Source: Anas platyrhynchos (taxonomy: Eukaryota; Chordata; Aves; Anseriformes; Anatidae). Taken from it: a stretch of 64,000 bases of DNA. The notes below the pieces were generated by a model. It ran no database searches. It saw only the letters and a list, made by a program, of their open reading frames with translations, and was not told the origin of the DNA. The position numbers were made by a program, and so were the translations under genes. Position 1 is the stretch's first letter; the number at the start of each line of letters is the position of its first letter. This document shows positions 49,101 through 62,000 of this stretch, in pieces. The stretch spans positions 19,790,001 to 19,854,000 of the forward strand of contig NC_092592.1 in the NCBI RefSeq assembly GCF_047663525.1. The letters run 5' to 3'.

Positions 49101-52010
49101 GTCCCTGCACAGGGAGCACTGATTTGTGGTACAAGGCTTGAACATTCATTGCACTAAGGCTTTTTTCCTCCTCCATAGCTTGTCCTGCCAGAAGTATATG
49201 CTCTCTTCCACACAAGACTGACTGCCACAGGTGTGATCATCTGGCAAACATCCCACTTCCAAAGGACTGTCCCTTGGCACAGCAAGCTGCTGTGAGCACT
49301 TCTCTGGCAACTTATGGGGTCCACAGCTGCCCATCAGCAGCTTGTACGCTAACTCCTCTTGGATGCGTATTAGAAAAGTTTGCAAGCCAAACTGCTGGCT
49401 CAGAGCACATTAATACATTTATATGCAATCTCCTCCATGCCAAAGTCCTCAAATTGCAACTTACAAACTAGCTTAGACAAGTTGTGCGGTCTGTCTTGGA
49501 GGTGTGCCTGACTAGGACCACAGATAAGCAGAATTTGCAGACACATGCAGAAGCAAGATTGCACACATTTTGTGGAACCCTACAACTTTTTTGAACTGCT
49601 GAGTATATGGGATTCAAGACACTTAATTGTATTCATGGCATCATATATCTACTAGTAGAAGTATCTTCAGCTAGCATAATAAATTAGTAGCGCCTTTGCG
49701 CTGCAGCTCTTATTCTCTATGTATTTAACAGAGGGATTGTCATCTTCTCTCTGATGTTCATCTCCTGCTTACAGTAGACCATAAATGATGCTCTAATGAG
49801 TCCAAGTACTTGCTCAGATATATATTGTGCTAATTAACATATGCAGCAAAGGGGAGAGAACCACATAAATCTCCCAGAAGGAATGCTTCTAAAGGCAACC
49901 TAAACTCCAGTCAGATTTAAAAAAAATCTCAGATGTAAACTCTCCCTTTAATTTTCAATTAAATGTTTTAGAAACATTACTTATTACATATCAAACCTTA
50001 ACATGTGTATTTTCTATTTTTTTTTAAGAAAACATGCAGGCTGTTTTTCTTTTTTGTTCTGATTAACTATAAAAAAATGTGCAAAGTTTTAGTTTTAAAA
50101 ATCTGTTTTTAATTTAAAGCAAATTCCATCTGGTCTAATTTCAGAGAGAATTGGCACAGATAAATTTGCAGACAATGACCACTCTCCTCTAAAACCAAGA
50201 AAAGGTTAGAGGTATAGCTCCAGCCAAAGTTATAATGAACATTTTCAAAAGTCCACAGTGAACAAATAAATGTGTAAAATAAGGAGAGATCAATTTATGG
50301 TTATAAGTTATTATTTTAGCATTAAGCCAAAAGAGTTTTTCTTCTTTGCTTTTCTAACAGGACTTACTGGGAATGCTTATTTTTTGGAAATCTGAACAGG
50401 GAAGGCATGACATTATGAAAGGCTGATAAATGTCTAAACCCTTCCCTGGCGCAGACATGAGCCAAGGGCAGCACTGCTTTTTCACTCCAGGTCCCTACAT
50501 TTGGAGCTGGGGAGAAGAAACAATACATGGAGGGCACTGAGGAATGAAAAAGGCTACCCACTAAGCAATGCTTTGTTTGTACCGCAAAGCATTTTTTGCA
50601 TAACATCCCTCTACACAAAAGGGTAAATAAGGACTCTCCAGACTTTCCCTTCTCACTGGGGAAAGTTCCTGCCTTGAGCAGCAATCTCATTATACATCAC
50701 TCACCACAGGGAAAACAAAGTGGCCCCTGGAAGGAGAATGAACAGAAAAATGAGAAACTGCCTGTTGGCCAGCCTAAGGACAATCTGTGGGCCATATCGC
50801 ACAGGACCTCCCCTGCTCATAGATGCTGTACAAATTCAATTACACTGAAGAGTGCTTTAGTCTAACTCCACGGTGCCTGGCTCAGATGAATAATTACTTC
50901 CATATTCTATTATAAAAACAGCCATATTTTAATGGGCTGGAAGCTAGCATGGATTCAGGGCTTCATTATATCTGCTCTCTCTAAATGTTTCTCTTAATTA
51001 TCTTTGGTCCCCAAGAGAGGGTTGAGGCCTTCCTTAGTTGCTCTCTCTACCAATATGCTTGGCTTGATTGCCAAAGCAAAAGACTGAAATGGGGTATAAA
51101 GTCACAACAAATAAGCAAGTATCTTTCCAAATGCATGAATATTTTTTGTATTATTTCAGTAGTGCTAGAGATGTCATATTACCAATAGCAGATACCCGTA
51201 CATACCATTCTAGTACACTCTAAGTGAAGAACAAAAAGTAGTTCCAGTCCTCCAGGCATACCTTATGCACCTGGTACACTATTGAAGGTATACATGAATT
51301 ACCTGAAGTTGGAAATTCTGGCATACAGAAATAAATCTTTTAAATATATACCATTATGCATCAACTCACTTCTTACATGTAAAATGGGGCTCAGCAACTC
51401 ATTATAAAGAATTTCTTCCAGAACTTACAGAATTGGTGGCATGGCTCTGAGGACTGTTACAGCATCTCTGAGACCTTGGGAGCACTGAAATACAACAGCA
51501 CAGAATAAAGTGCATTAGCCCTCATGTCTTTATGCTTCTTTTTGAGTAATTAATTACAGTTTATCCAGGTGGGTGTAATACTAGCATGGAGATACCAACT
51601 ATTTGTGGGAACGTGGACAGTTCAGGGACTGTCCACTCATTTTCAGTCTCTCTTCACACACACAGTCCTGAATTGATAGGAAATGAACTTGCTCCAGTGG
51701 GGTTGATATATTTTTTGGGTATCTCTGGAACTACTGCTGCCTCTGGCAGCATTTCACTGGTACACTGTGGCGGTAACAGGAAAATCACATACCACAGCCA
51801 ATGCAATTTGGGGAATGTGAGCTTAATATTAATCTTACACGTTGTCTAGTACTTAGAAAATCAAACCACAAATGTATACAAGAACTTATTTAAATTCTCC
51901 CGGACCTTGTGAAAGTCTAATTTACATCACTTGAATGGATGCTGCTGATGCTAGGGCTCTAACCTGTGAATAAATCCAGCTCTAGTGCTGACTACACCCA
52001 AACTTTTGGT
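46132..52010. other. Intergenic region between MYOZ1 and the CpG island
   Basis: AT-rich sequence with one probable CR1 fragment near 48.1-48.3 kb. No coding exon, RNA gene or clear regulatory module is recognised. Confidence 0.7.
48128..48300 (+). repeat. Old CR1-like LINE fragment
   Basis: The order 'tagtcacagacaaaaaagac', 'aaattattgagcccatcctc', 'gcaggatacggtcccctc', then 'tattccatggaacggc' parallels the 3' region of ancient CR1 copies in sauropsids. It is recognised by eye and heavily mutated. Confidence 0.4.
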
Positions 52011-52315
52011 GTAACTGGACGTTGCGGCCTGCTCCCTTCGGCCAGAGCCGCGTCCCACAGCGCTCACACACGGCGCTCCGCAGCCCTTGGGGGTTACACA
52101 CGCTCTGCGAGCACGCTTATTTTCCCTCCACCAAGAAAAAGGCGTTTGTGCCCGGGCAGCTCGATGCAGCGAGTTCTGCTGAAGGCCCAGCTGCGAGGGT
52201 CAGGCTGCCCTGGACATGACAGGAGCGGACGTGACAGAACGGGACCCGCTGAGGGGACCCGCGGCCGCCGCCCCGTCCTGAGGGCAGGCGCCCGCTGCCC
52301 GCCGCCCCGCGGCGC

Positions 52316-52325
52316 TCTCGCGAGA
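52316..52325. promoter_or_regulatory. TCTCGCGAGA palindrome, copy 1
   Basis: Exact 10 bp palindrome, the CpG-island promoter element reported to be bound by BANP when unmethylated. It lies 61 bp upstream of copy 2. Confidence 0.75.
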
Positions 52326-52366
52326 GGAGGCGGCCGCCGGCGGCGCGGCCCGGGGCTGTGGCAGGC

Positions 52367-52376
52367 AAATGGCGGC
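52367..52376 (+). promoter_or_regulatory. YY1 site AAATGGCGGC
   Basis: Matches the long YY1 consensus AANATGGCGGC apart from its first base context. In + orientation such sites usually sit just downstream of the TSS, which would place the TSS near 52330-52365 and transcription to the right. Confidence 0.65.
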
Positions 52377-52386
52377 TCTCGCGAGA
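52377..52386. promoter_or_regulatory. TCTCGCGAGA palindrome, copy 2
   Basis: Exact second copy, directly abutting the YY1 site with no gap. Confidence 0.75.
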
Positions 52387-54779
52387 GCGCGGGCGCGGCG
52401 GCTGCCCGTAGCTATAGCAGCGGGAGGAGGGCGGCTGGCGGCGGGGACGCGGCGCCGCCAGGTAGGGAGCGGCCGCCGCCAGGTGGGGACCGACCGTCGC
52501 CGGGTCCCGCTCACCGCCCCTCAGCGGCTCCCCGGGGAGTTTCCCGCTCGGAGACACGCGGGGTTCGCCGCCGCTTCTTCCTCCTCCCCCTGTCCCGTCC
52601 CCTCGGGGGTACCGCGGAGCCCCGGGGACGGCGGCTCCCGGGGAGATCGGCACCCCGCTGACGGCCGGCTGCCTGCCCCTACAGCCCGGGCTGGCGGGGA
52701 GGCTCTCGGCTGGAAGGCGCCGCTCGGCTCCCCTGCCCTGCTCGCTGCAGCACAGCCCGAGGAAGGCGAAGTATGTATGATGTTTTTTTTTTTTTTCTTT
52801 AAAACCAGCAGTTTTCCGCTTTTCCAGCATCTCATTGCGTTTGAAAGCCTCGGTTCGGCAGGAGGATTAGGGGTGGGGATGGGTGGGGATTACCGGGGAT
52901 TAGCGCCCTGCCGGTGCGCACACACCTCCTGTTGGCACCGGGGCTGCTGCCACATGGGACAGGGACCCGCGGAGGTTTGGGAGGTTTGGAACAAATTCTC
53001 CCTGTTACGGTCCGTGGAGACAGCATGCGTGCCAAATTCGGGGCAAAATAACCATGCAGTTTGAAATAATGAAGTTTGTAAGGAAAACAAACCCCTCTGG
53101 GTTCGCGCTGCTCTTCAGGCTTTGGGACGTAAATCCCAGGCTGAAAGGGTTTGTGCTGCAATTTACCTGGAGTTCAATTGCAGTTTCGGGAAACAACAGC
53201 AAGGTAGAGCAGCGTGCTTATTTCTGGGAAGGAAAACGTTGCTGTGCAGAGAAGAAGTCTGTTGAGTTAATGTGTAACTGGAACGTGACAGCTTTTAAAA
53301 ATGATGACCAAAAATGTAATACGGACTCAAAAAAAATAATAATAATAAAGAAAAATGAGTCTTTAAAATCTATTCTTATTTAGAAAGTGGTGGAAATACT
53401 AATACTTTTAGTAGACAGGCTGCTCCTAAAATTCTGTTCCTTCACTTAATCGAGAGTATGTCTAATCAAGCACGCTGCGTATCGTTCATGCAGAACTAAA
53501 CAGGAGGGTTTTCTTCCTCTGCTCTGTGGTGACAGTCAGGAAGCCACAGGGATCTTGGGGTGGGGTATGGGAGGAGGGTGTGCTTCATTTGTCCGGTACA
53601 AACTTAGAGGTATCTTAGAGAATTTAGAAATTTTACTGCTGATGACTGTGAAAGCATTTCAGTTCATCTCTTTCAGTCAGTGCAGGTAAAATTATATTGG
53701 TTCTTCTCCCTGTTCTGGGTTAATAGTCTATTTTGGTACTGTACTCACTAGTTCATTAAACAAGGGTAATGGGAATTTAAATCCTTCTTTATCCAGTCCT
53801 GATGTTGTTATTAGGCAGTAAGCCTTCTTATGTGAATTTTCATGAAGAGTACATAAAAGAGAAAGTATTCTTATTTTTCAGTTTTTGGCGCTTCATAAAC
53901 AGCATTACTTAAAGATAGGTTGTATCCACACTAATCAGAATTTAGGTTCCATTGTATCTGAGAGCTGGATAAGCATCGATAGGAAGAACTGCTGTCCCAA
54001 ATAATGTGCAGTGCAACTATGCAAAGTGCAGCAGGTGATACAAATGCAAACTGAGGCAGGAGGATGAAAGAGTAATAAAAAGCCACAGCTATTCATTTTT
54101 TGTGTGTGCATGACTTACTGTTCATAAAGAATAAAAGTGTGTCCTGTAATGGACATGCTTATTAACACTTGCAGAACTTATTAGTTGTTTCAGTTTTTCA
54201 TGTAACATTCTGAAATGTAAATTACTTAAACATTCTTCGGTTTCCTAACATATATTCCCCTCACATTTATTCAAACGTTTTTTTTTGTTCACTGATATCC
54301 CACTTCTTGCCTTTGTCTAAACTTGGCATTTTAACTTCTTTCTTTTTATCAGTGACAGCTGCAGTCACCCTTCCAACATTATTGTGTGTTTTCATCACTC
54401 AAGTTCATTTCTTGGCACAGATACGCAGTACTTCATGGCAGAGAGGAGCAGCAAGAATCTTGCTACTGACTGTCAAGGAATTTTGATTTGTTTTGTACAA
54501 ATATCTCTCTATTGTTCCTTTTAACTGCAAGTGAAATTACAGGCTTAGTCTTTAAAATCTGGTCTTTATCTGTAGGGAGCCTCCTTTCCAAGGCTTGTAC
54601 CCTGTGCGTGAGACTTCTATGAGAAACATCTCTTGGCTGCAGCCTGGACAGTTTTTAAATGATATTACACAACATGTAGGTCTCTTGACAAGCAAGTTGA
54701 GCAAGCAGTTTATTCCACTTCCATCTCTTCTCTGTGTTATAACACTTGATGCGTGGGATTTCTTGTGCTGTGTCCTGAT

Positions 54780-54955
54780 GAAATTAAATTCTTAGGGGGA
54801 TCTCACCAGGCCGTCTGTGGGACACGGGAGAAGTGCTTAGCTGAAATAGGGTCTCGCTTAGTTACGTGACTTTAATTTTGTAGCAGTGGACCACGTGCCA
54901 TCTTCATGATCGCTGTGGGTCCCTTCCACCTCAGGATATTCAACTTGCTGAATTT
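54780..54955 (+). repeat. CR1 LINE 3' end
   Basis: The segment includes 'ggggatctcaccaggc' and, near its end, 'gctgtgggtcccttccacct' followed by 'caggatattc', the characteristic ending of many avian CR1 copies just before their short terminal repeats. It supports an avian origin of the window. Confidence 0.55.
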
Positions 54956-55425
54956 AGATGCAGGCACTCAGTTGGGAAGTGAACTTCTCGTGGCTGTCTT
55001 AAAGTTAGTGGAAACATTCTGTTTCTGGAGTTGTTGGAAAAAGGAAGGAAAAACTTCAGTATGTTAGAAACAACTTAGTAGAAAATGAGAAGGCTGCCAG
55101 GAAGAGAGGAGGCTCTTTCATATGTTGATTTTTCAGCACTTCACAAGATCTGTGAGCTGCGCGTATTCTGTTACAGTCTTTAATGTACATGTAATGTACA
55201 TGTAATGTTTTGTAAAAATTTGTAAAAATTCCAGTAGACTTTGTTGTGTGATACCCTAAATATTTGAAGTAAAGGTGATCATGAAGGTGCTACATTAAAA
55301 CTTTGTGTCTATTCACCTCTGTAGCAGTTACCATCCAGTAAACCTGCGGAGCACTTGCTGTGACTGTTGTCAAAATATTAAGAGGCAAAGGAAGAAGGGT
55401 TTTGAGGCTGAAAGGTTTTTTTGTT

Positions 55426-55426
<1 letters not shown>

Positions 55427-55466
<40 letters not shown>
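55427..55466. repeat. T40 homopolymer
   Basis: Forty consecutive T residues. If read on the minus strand it could be a retroposed poly(A) tail, but no source sequence is recognised beside it. Confidence 0.97.
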
Positions 55467-58400
55467 CAAATTATGAAAGCATGTGGAAAGTTATGCACTG
55501 TTCTGGACTAATCCGCAAATTTACTAACAAAGCTGTGAAGAAATACTTTAAAAACTGAAGTCCATGTTGTTCCTACAAATGTAGTTTATATGTTTTGGCT
55601 ACAAATGCATTATAACAAAGTGGATGTTAAAGGTGGGATGTTCCTTTCAGAGAGCACTCTGACCATTTTCTTTGTAATCTTTAGACGTAGGAAATACATC
55701 TTTGAGTAAAGGTTTCTTTTCCAAATTTCTTTTCCAAAGAAATCTTTACGCAACACTAAAATTTTAGTTTCGAAGCATCCATGTTGGTGTGTCTTCTTCC
55801 TTGCCTTCTTCAGTATTAAAAGCCCTTAACACTGTCATAAAGAGGTGTCTGAGATGCAGAGGTTGTCTTTATCCATAGAATGACGTGCTGTGTTGTGGGC
55901 GGCGTAATTTTCACCGTTCCTCTGGCAATCCCTGCTCTGGAGATGGGGCCAGAGGAAAAAAGGTTACTTCTCTCTCTTTTCAAGTTTCAGTTACTTGGCT
56001 GGGGTGAAACTGTTTGCAGGAGTGCAAATTATAATGGTGAGTTTTGAGTTTGGTGAGAGCTGCACTAAGCCTGACAAATCAATTTGTAAAAGCCAGAGCT
56101 GTCGGATAGTAATAGCTTCCTTCATTACCAACCAGTTTAGTTTTGAACCAGTGACCCAGAGGTGAAAAGCTCATCATTCCATTACCCGCCCTCTGATCTA
56201 TCCATATGTTCTTTTGTTTAAAGTCCCTGTAGTCCTCTTAAACACAACGTGCAGTAAATATCGAGCATCCTTTGCACTTGTGAATGCTGGAACACTGTCC
56301 ATTCCAATTGCCTGCTGTGCATGTGAGGACACTGAAGTTAAATATAGCAACAATTTCTTACACTCTCTGGCTTTTCATGAGAAACCCTCGTACAAACCCA
56401 ACCATATGGTAAAATCCAGCATTATCTTAAAACCATTAACAAGGAACCCATTGCTACCATTAACGGGAAAATGAATCCACAGTGCTAAGTGGCATCCTGG
56501 GAGTTATTAATAACCTCAGGCTGCTGCTAAGAAAATGAACGTAAATGAAATACATTAGCAGCTGAGTCATCACACCAGCACTTCTGCATGCTCTATACAG
56601 GTTTGTATTTATCTATGGAGGCTTTTTTCAGAGTGTATTATTGTTATTGTTGCATATCAGCTTTTTTTTACTCTTCATTGAGTATCTACAGTGTGCTCAA
56701 TGCTGTAAAAGCAGAATGGGGAAAAGACTTGTATTCCATAGATCTCATGAAATAAATTCTACAAAATGTTTGAAATATGCGGATAGGAGAACGTAATCCA
56801 TTTCCCCATTCATTCTGAAGTAAGGTGTTTCTAGGCAACCCACTTAATGGGAGGAGGTCAATAAATTTAATACTTGCCCATGTTATTCTCATTTTTTAAG
56901 GCTATTAAAACAAGTTACTGTTTGTGGGTCAGTTTCAGTGAACTGCAGAAATAATGAAATTTACATTCCTCTGTATTTCAATTGTCTCTTTATCTCCTTA
57001 TCTCTTTTCCTCCAGTCTTTAACCCCACTGTATTCCATAACAAGAAACAGTGTTGTGGACATTCTGTACTCATTGAACCGCTGACAAATCAAATATGCGA
57101 GGGGTGAATTTTTCTACGTCCTCCTCACCAAAATTACAAATTGGTTGTTTTTCCTCTACCTGACCATCAATTTTCATGTAGTCTGTAGGAATGTAATTAC
57201 TTCTGTGATCTCTTGTTTCTTATTTCAAAATGTTGGAAATTGGATAATGGATTAAAGAGGTGTTGGAAGAAAACTGATACTGGTCAGATGTTTCTGCAGG
57301 CGAGAAAAATGTAATTTGCTGCCTCATTTATTACTGAAATGAGGCTTATATGATCATGCTGTCTAACATTTCCTTTGTCCCATTTGTTTTCTCCCTCTTT
57401 TTTTGGTCAGAGCACCCCACTTAGAGTAACATCTTCCCCTTTTGCACAGCATTTCTGGTCCACAGGCTGTGATTGCTATCTGTTCTGTCACTTTTTGCCA
57501 CTCCTTTGCATTTCACTCATTTTTCAAGGCTTCTGTCACTAAAAGCAAAATGTCAAATGACCTCTTTATTTTTTTCAGTCAGAGGAATAGGGTTTTTAAA
57601 CTTCAGACTTAAAACTATGAATGGTTCCTTCTTCTGAATGTCTCTCCAAGCCTGGAATGATACCATTTTATGTTGTGGATAAAACTTCATTGAATTGTAG
57701 TTGGCTTTAAAAGTGTGCCAGGCCATGAACCACAGTGATCTTTTCCTTAATTATTTTGCAGTATGCCCTGGCTTGTTATGTTCTGCCAGAATTCATTTGA
57801 TGTGTGGATTTGGTCAAGCTTGCAGTCCTCAGATTTGAAGGCTGGAATTACTTTCCTGCTTTTGGAATTACTTTCCCCGTCATCTGTAGCAGTTTGAATT
57901 TTTGGAGCTATAAAGCTCAGCTGCTTTCCCCGCCTGCTTAAATCGGGACAGTGAATGTGGGTTTATTGTAGGCCTCTATTTTTAAAAAGTACTTAAGCTC
58001 ACAAAATGGTATAAACACCTCTTAGCACAAAGACTTTTTTTTTTTTTTATGAGTGTGTACATTGCAAATAAGCAGTATGTAATTGCTGTTCCAAAGGTTA
58101 ATTATACTAACGGCAGAAGCAGGTAGGATGATCTGTAATAAATAAAAAATGATCACGGATTAGTGTCTTGTCTAGAATTCTCTTTTATGGTGCAGTTTGG
58201 CTCATTCACATTTATACAGAAGCACGCGTCGCATACTGTGTGGGGGGAACAATTTGCAGATGAGATGTCTTTGGGGAAGAGGAAACTGCCTTTTATTTCT
58301 TTTTTTTTTCCTGTGCACATGAAACTTGATTTGTCATTTCACACTCTTGAGCAGAGACCAGCTAGCTTGTTAATTCTAACAGTTGGTAACATGTAAACTA

Positions 58401-59040
58401 GTATTTGTAGCAGACAATGTAATTCTTGTACGTTACACTTCTATGTGATTTATTACATTTTGACTTTTGGAAGTAATGAATGGGCTAAAAATACACGAGT
58501 GATTCAGATGTGGGAGACTGTTTGAAGAGGAGGATTCTCCTGTAAGTATTTCCACAAAATGTTAAAATAAATATATTCTGGGAAATAGTTAACCAATGAA
58601 GTGTCGCATAGCATAGCAAAACACTTTCTAATCCTCCTGCTGGTGTTCCTAGTGGAATGAATTTATAAACGGATCAATAAACAACAGCTAATGCACATTG
58701 GTACACGAGCTTTGCTATGACATGGAAACAGGTTAATGTCCTCACTAGATCTGCATGTTATTCAAGAAAATAGGTCATGGAAGGGAAAGAAAATAGGAAT
58801 AAAAAATGTTAATTGTATATGTTGCCTGTTCTCTAAAGCTTTTTCATTATATTCTACCTGAGATGTGCAAATAAACACAGCAAAGTTTCATAAAACTTGC
58901 GATTAATAAAGTATAATGCTCTCTGTACTCTGTCTGTGTTCTCTGTTATGAATGTTACTATTGTTAGTAGCAAATCTATGCAGTCCTTATAGCAGAATAG
59001 ATGATATCTGGAGAATTCATGTCAATATTGTTGAAGTATG

Positions 59041-59067
59041 TTTTTTTTTTTTTAAAAAAAAAAAAAA
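59041..59067. repeat. T13A14 palindrome
   Basis: Thirteen T followed directly by fourteen A, a perfect self-complementary tract. Confidence 0.97.
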
Positions 59068-62000
59068 GGAGATGCCAATAAAGAACTTAATTCCTTTTGA
59101 TTCCGGATACTATGTAGATTTGAAATATAGATTTCATTACCCTTTTAAAAAGGGAAACAGTGAAGGATGCAGTGTGAGCCTGGCAGTGCTGCAGGATGAA
59201 CAACAGTTTTCACTGAAATTGCTGTTTTTAAGGTCCTCCTAATTTGTTTAAATTCTCTAGACTAGACACTAATTTTTCTGGAAAGGTTTTTTAAAGCGTT
59301 GTTTGAAATGCTTCTCTTAAAAATGCATTGGTTTAGGAAAGAATGGGCAGGTAGAGAATGTGACCTTCCTGTTAGCAGAAAGGTATTTATATCATCTACT
59401 CCTTTCAGATTGGTAGGTTTCAGACTGTGGGTTTGGTCTGGAAATAGTCATCTTTTGAGAAGAAATACATTTTGGTGTCTAAGTGCATTTTCTTAAAGCA
59501 AAGGGCTTCCTTTCTGGGAGATATAGGAAGGTAGTTAAACTTGGTAATTTAGTTCTGCAATCAGTCCATTTACTGGTATTAATTTTCAGTTGTATTCGGC
59601 AATATCATTATCACATGAATCAAGCTGTGTTACTTCTCCATTGCCTTTCTTGGCTTGCTTTTGCTTGTAGTCAGTTCTCCTCTGCCTGTCTGTCAGCTGT
59701 CACAGCAGCAGGCTGAAAAGATACCTGGGCAATTTCACTGTATGCATTCCTCTTGCTGGTAGGAACTGGCGATGTTCAGAGACAAAAGATGGTGGAGTCC
59801 TGTCAGCTCTACCAGAACAGAGAGCTTTTCTGTGTGAAGGGTAAAGAGTGGCATTTTCAAGTTGAAGTTGCGTTGTCTGACTGTGTAGCACTGGGAATGC
59901 TTCTAGGTAGAAGCAGCAGTACTGGCAAGATCTTTTTCAGGAAAGGTATATGTGAGGTTTTGGGGGAGAAAAGGTGGAAAATATGACTCCTGCAGTTTCA
60001 TGCCCAACTGAATTGCTTCATTCTGCTGTAAAAGATACAGCAGAATTTTCAGCATCAGGTAATTTCAAGCATCAGTTACACATTTATATCACCTTTTTCT
60101 TCTGATAAAGGAGTTTGTGTACTGTTTGTACAGGAGTTAATCCATTGATAATGACATATCAATCCTTTAACCTTTGAGATACTGTATCTCATGTATGCAC
60201 AGTAAATCAAAAAGTATGTTTGAACATGTTTGAACAAAAAGTTTGAACAGGAATCCAAAGCTTAAAGTAAGATTTCTAGTTAAACAAAAAAATCTTTTAA
60301 CAGCCGTGGATGCTTTTGTCATTTGGATTTTCACAGCAGTAAACATGAGATATCAGTCTACGTTGTTTTACCTCAGACTTAACTGTGCCTGGCTGGTTTG
60401 AAAATGGTATGCTAGTTGTGGTGCTTTTTCCTCGTGTCTCTACCCGTCTGGTTTATTTTGATGGTATCACAACAGAAGTACAACAATACTGTAGGTTGTT
60501 TGTGGGCTTCCCTTCCTCTTCTTATTCCTGGTTGTCTGGAATTAATTTGAATAATGACATGAATGCTAAATGCCAGGGCCCATATTGTCATGCTAAGAGG
60601 TGAATTAATTACTATATACATGTTGTGTGGAATTGCTAATGGCTGTGAATGGCCTTAAATATTTAATCCACTCAAATTCCCACGCTTACCTCAGTATAAC
60701 AATGGCAACGCAGTTCTTGCTGAGCTCAGAGTTTTCAAAGGCAATTCCTGGTTTTCTGCATATCAGATTGTCACTACTGTGTGATCCCTGCCCCTAGAGC
60801 TGATATGGGAGTGCCAGTAGGTCTCTATCTGAACTAGGACATAGCAATGTCTTCATTGGTCCAGTCAGAGATAACCTCATTTGGTTTGAGAAAATTACTC
60901 CTGATTAGGCAGTAGGAACTTAAATCAGAAGCATGTGAAGTATTTTACAAATTTATGAGCATAAACTAAAGCATGAGATGTTCCAACTGCTAGTAAGAAA
61001 CTTTTTTTTCTCTTTTAAGACAATCTTGCATTTTACTGAGAGGTGGTACAGTCTCCATCCTTAGTGGATTTCAGGAACCAACTGGGTAGCTTGATCTGAT
61101 CTCATGCTCTGAGCATGAGCTTACCGTAGGCACTTCCTCTGAGGTCCTTTGTAGCCTTAATTGTTCTGTGATTGTGATTTACTTGTTCATCACATTCTTC
61201 TTTGGCTTTCTTATTATCGAACAGCATGAGCCGCTCATTTTGAGTGCTTGTTAAATTCTTTCCTGAAGAACAGAATCATGTGAGACTGGAAAATTAGAGG
61301 CACTGGCTTGGGAAGAACAGGAGCGGTGAGAAAGTGTTGTCCAACTGTCTTGAGTGGTGGCTGAGGCCATGGACAGATTAACTCCTGCCTTGAAGAATAT
61401 TTTTGTGAGGATTTAATGTAGATTAAGCTGTTTTGCACACAGGATTTAACCAAACTATGAAGTTTCATGTTCTAGTTCTTAATAAATTACAGAGGAACCT
61501 GAGTGAGTAAACCATTTCTGTACAAGAACTGGAGGTTTCTGACACTTGGAACAAAATACTATTCAGGATAAATACCATCTGTTGGTCGGATATACCACAA
61601 CGTTGATATAGCGCGCACAAAAATTAGAGCAAGAGGCTCAGCACAATGCTTCTCCTAATAAAACTGAGACACAACTTATCTTAGGAGACCTATCTTAGGA
61701 GTTCAGCACAGCATTTAAGCAGGGAGTCACCAAAGTACTGTAAATATGTGCCTGTTGCTGAGCTTGTTCCTTCCACTAGCTGTTTTTTGGTGTTAATGTT
61801 ATAAACAAAGGCAAAAAGAGGATAAAGATAATTTTTGTTTAATTGCAACCAGTTTGTGGGGAGACCTAACTGCAGAAATGTTCTGAAAGCATAGCACTAG
61901 CAGTTCCTTTGCACTCCTTTTCAGATGGAAGAATTTAGATTTGTATTTAGAAAGTAACATAATTCATGTCTTTATAGTGTAATTATTATAGCTTTATGAA

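Larger units (their letters stand above)
52350..52461 (+). other. USP54: Candidate USP54 first exon (5'UTR)
   Basis: The start is placed from the YY1 site and is approximate. The end is the donor CGCCAG|GTAGGG (GT at 52462); a second, CGCCAG|GTGGGG, lies at 52483. The exon would be mostly noncoding. The ATG inside the YY1 site opens a frame that stays open to the donor. Confidence 0.4.
52020..52770. promoter_or_regulatory. USP54: CpG island promoter, inferred to serve USP54
   Basis: About 750 bp of very GC- and CpG-dense sequence in otherwise AT-rich surroundings. No canonical TATA box is obvious. It carries two TCTCGCGAGA elements and a YY1 site in its core. The gene downstream of MYOZ1 in the same direction in other amniotes is USP54, an inactive-type USP family protein, so this is inferred to be its promoter. 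No USP54 coding exon was found in the window, so the assignment rests on synteny. Several long open frames on both strands within it are products of its composition. Confidence 0.7.

Noticed and set aside
52117-52830. Open frames over 200 codons on both strands in the CpG island
   Set aside because: Stop-poor GC-rich composition explains them; the sequences are Arg/Ala/Pro/Gly-rich without domains.
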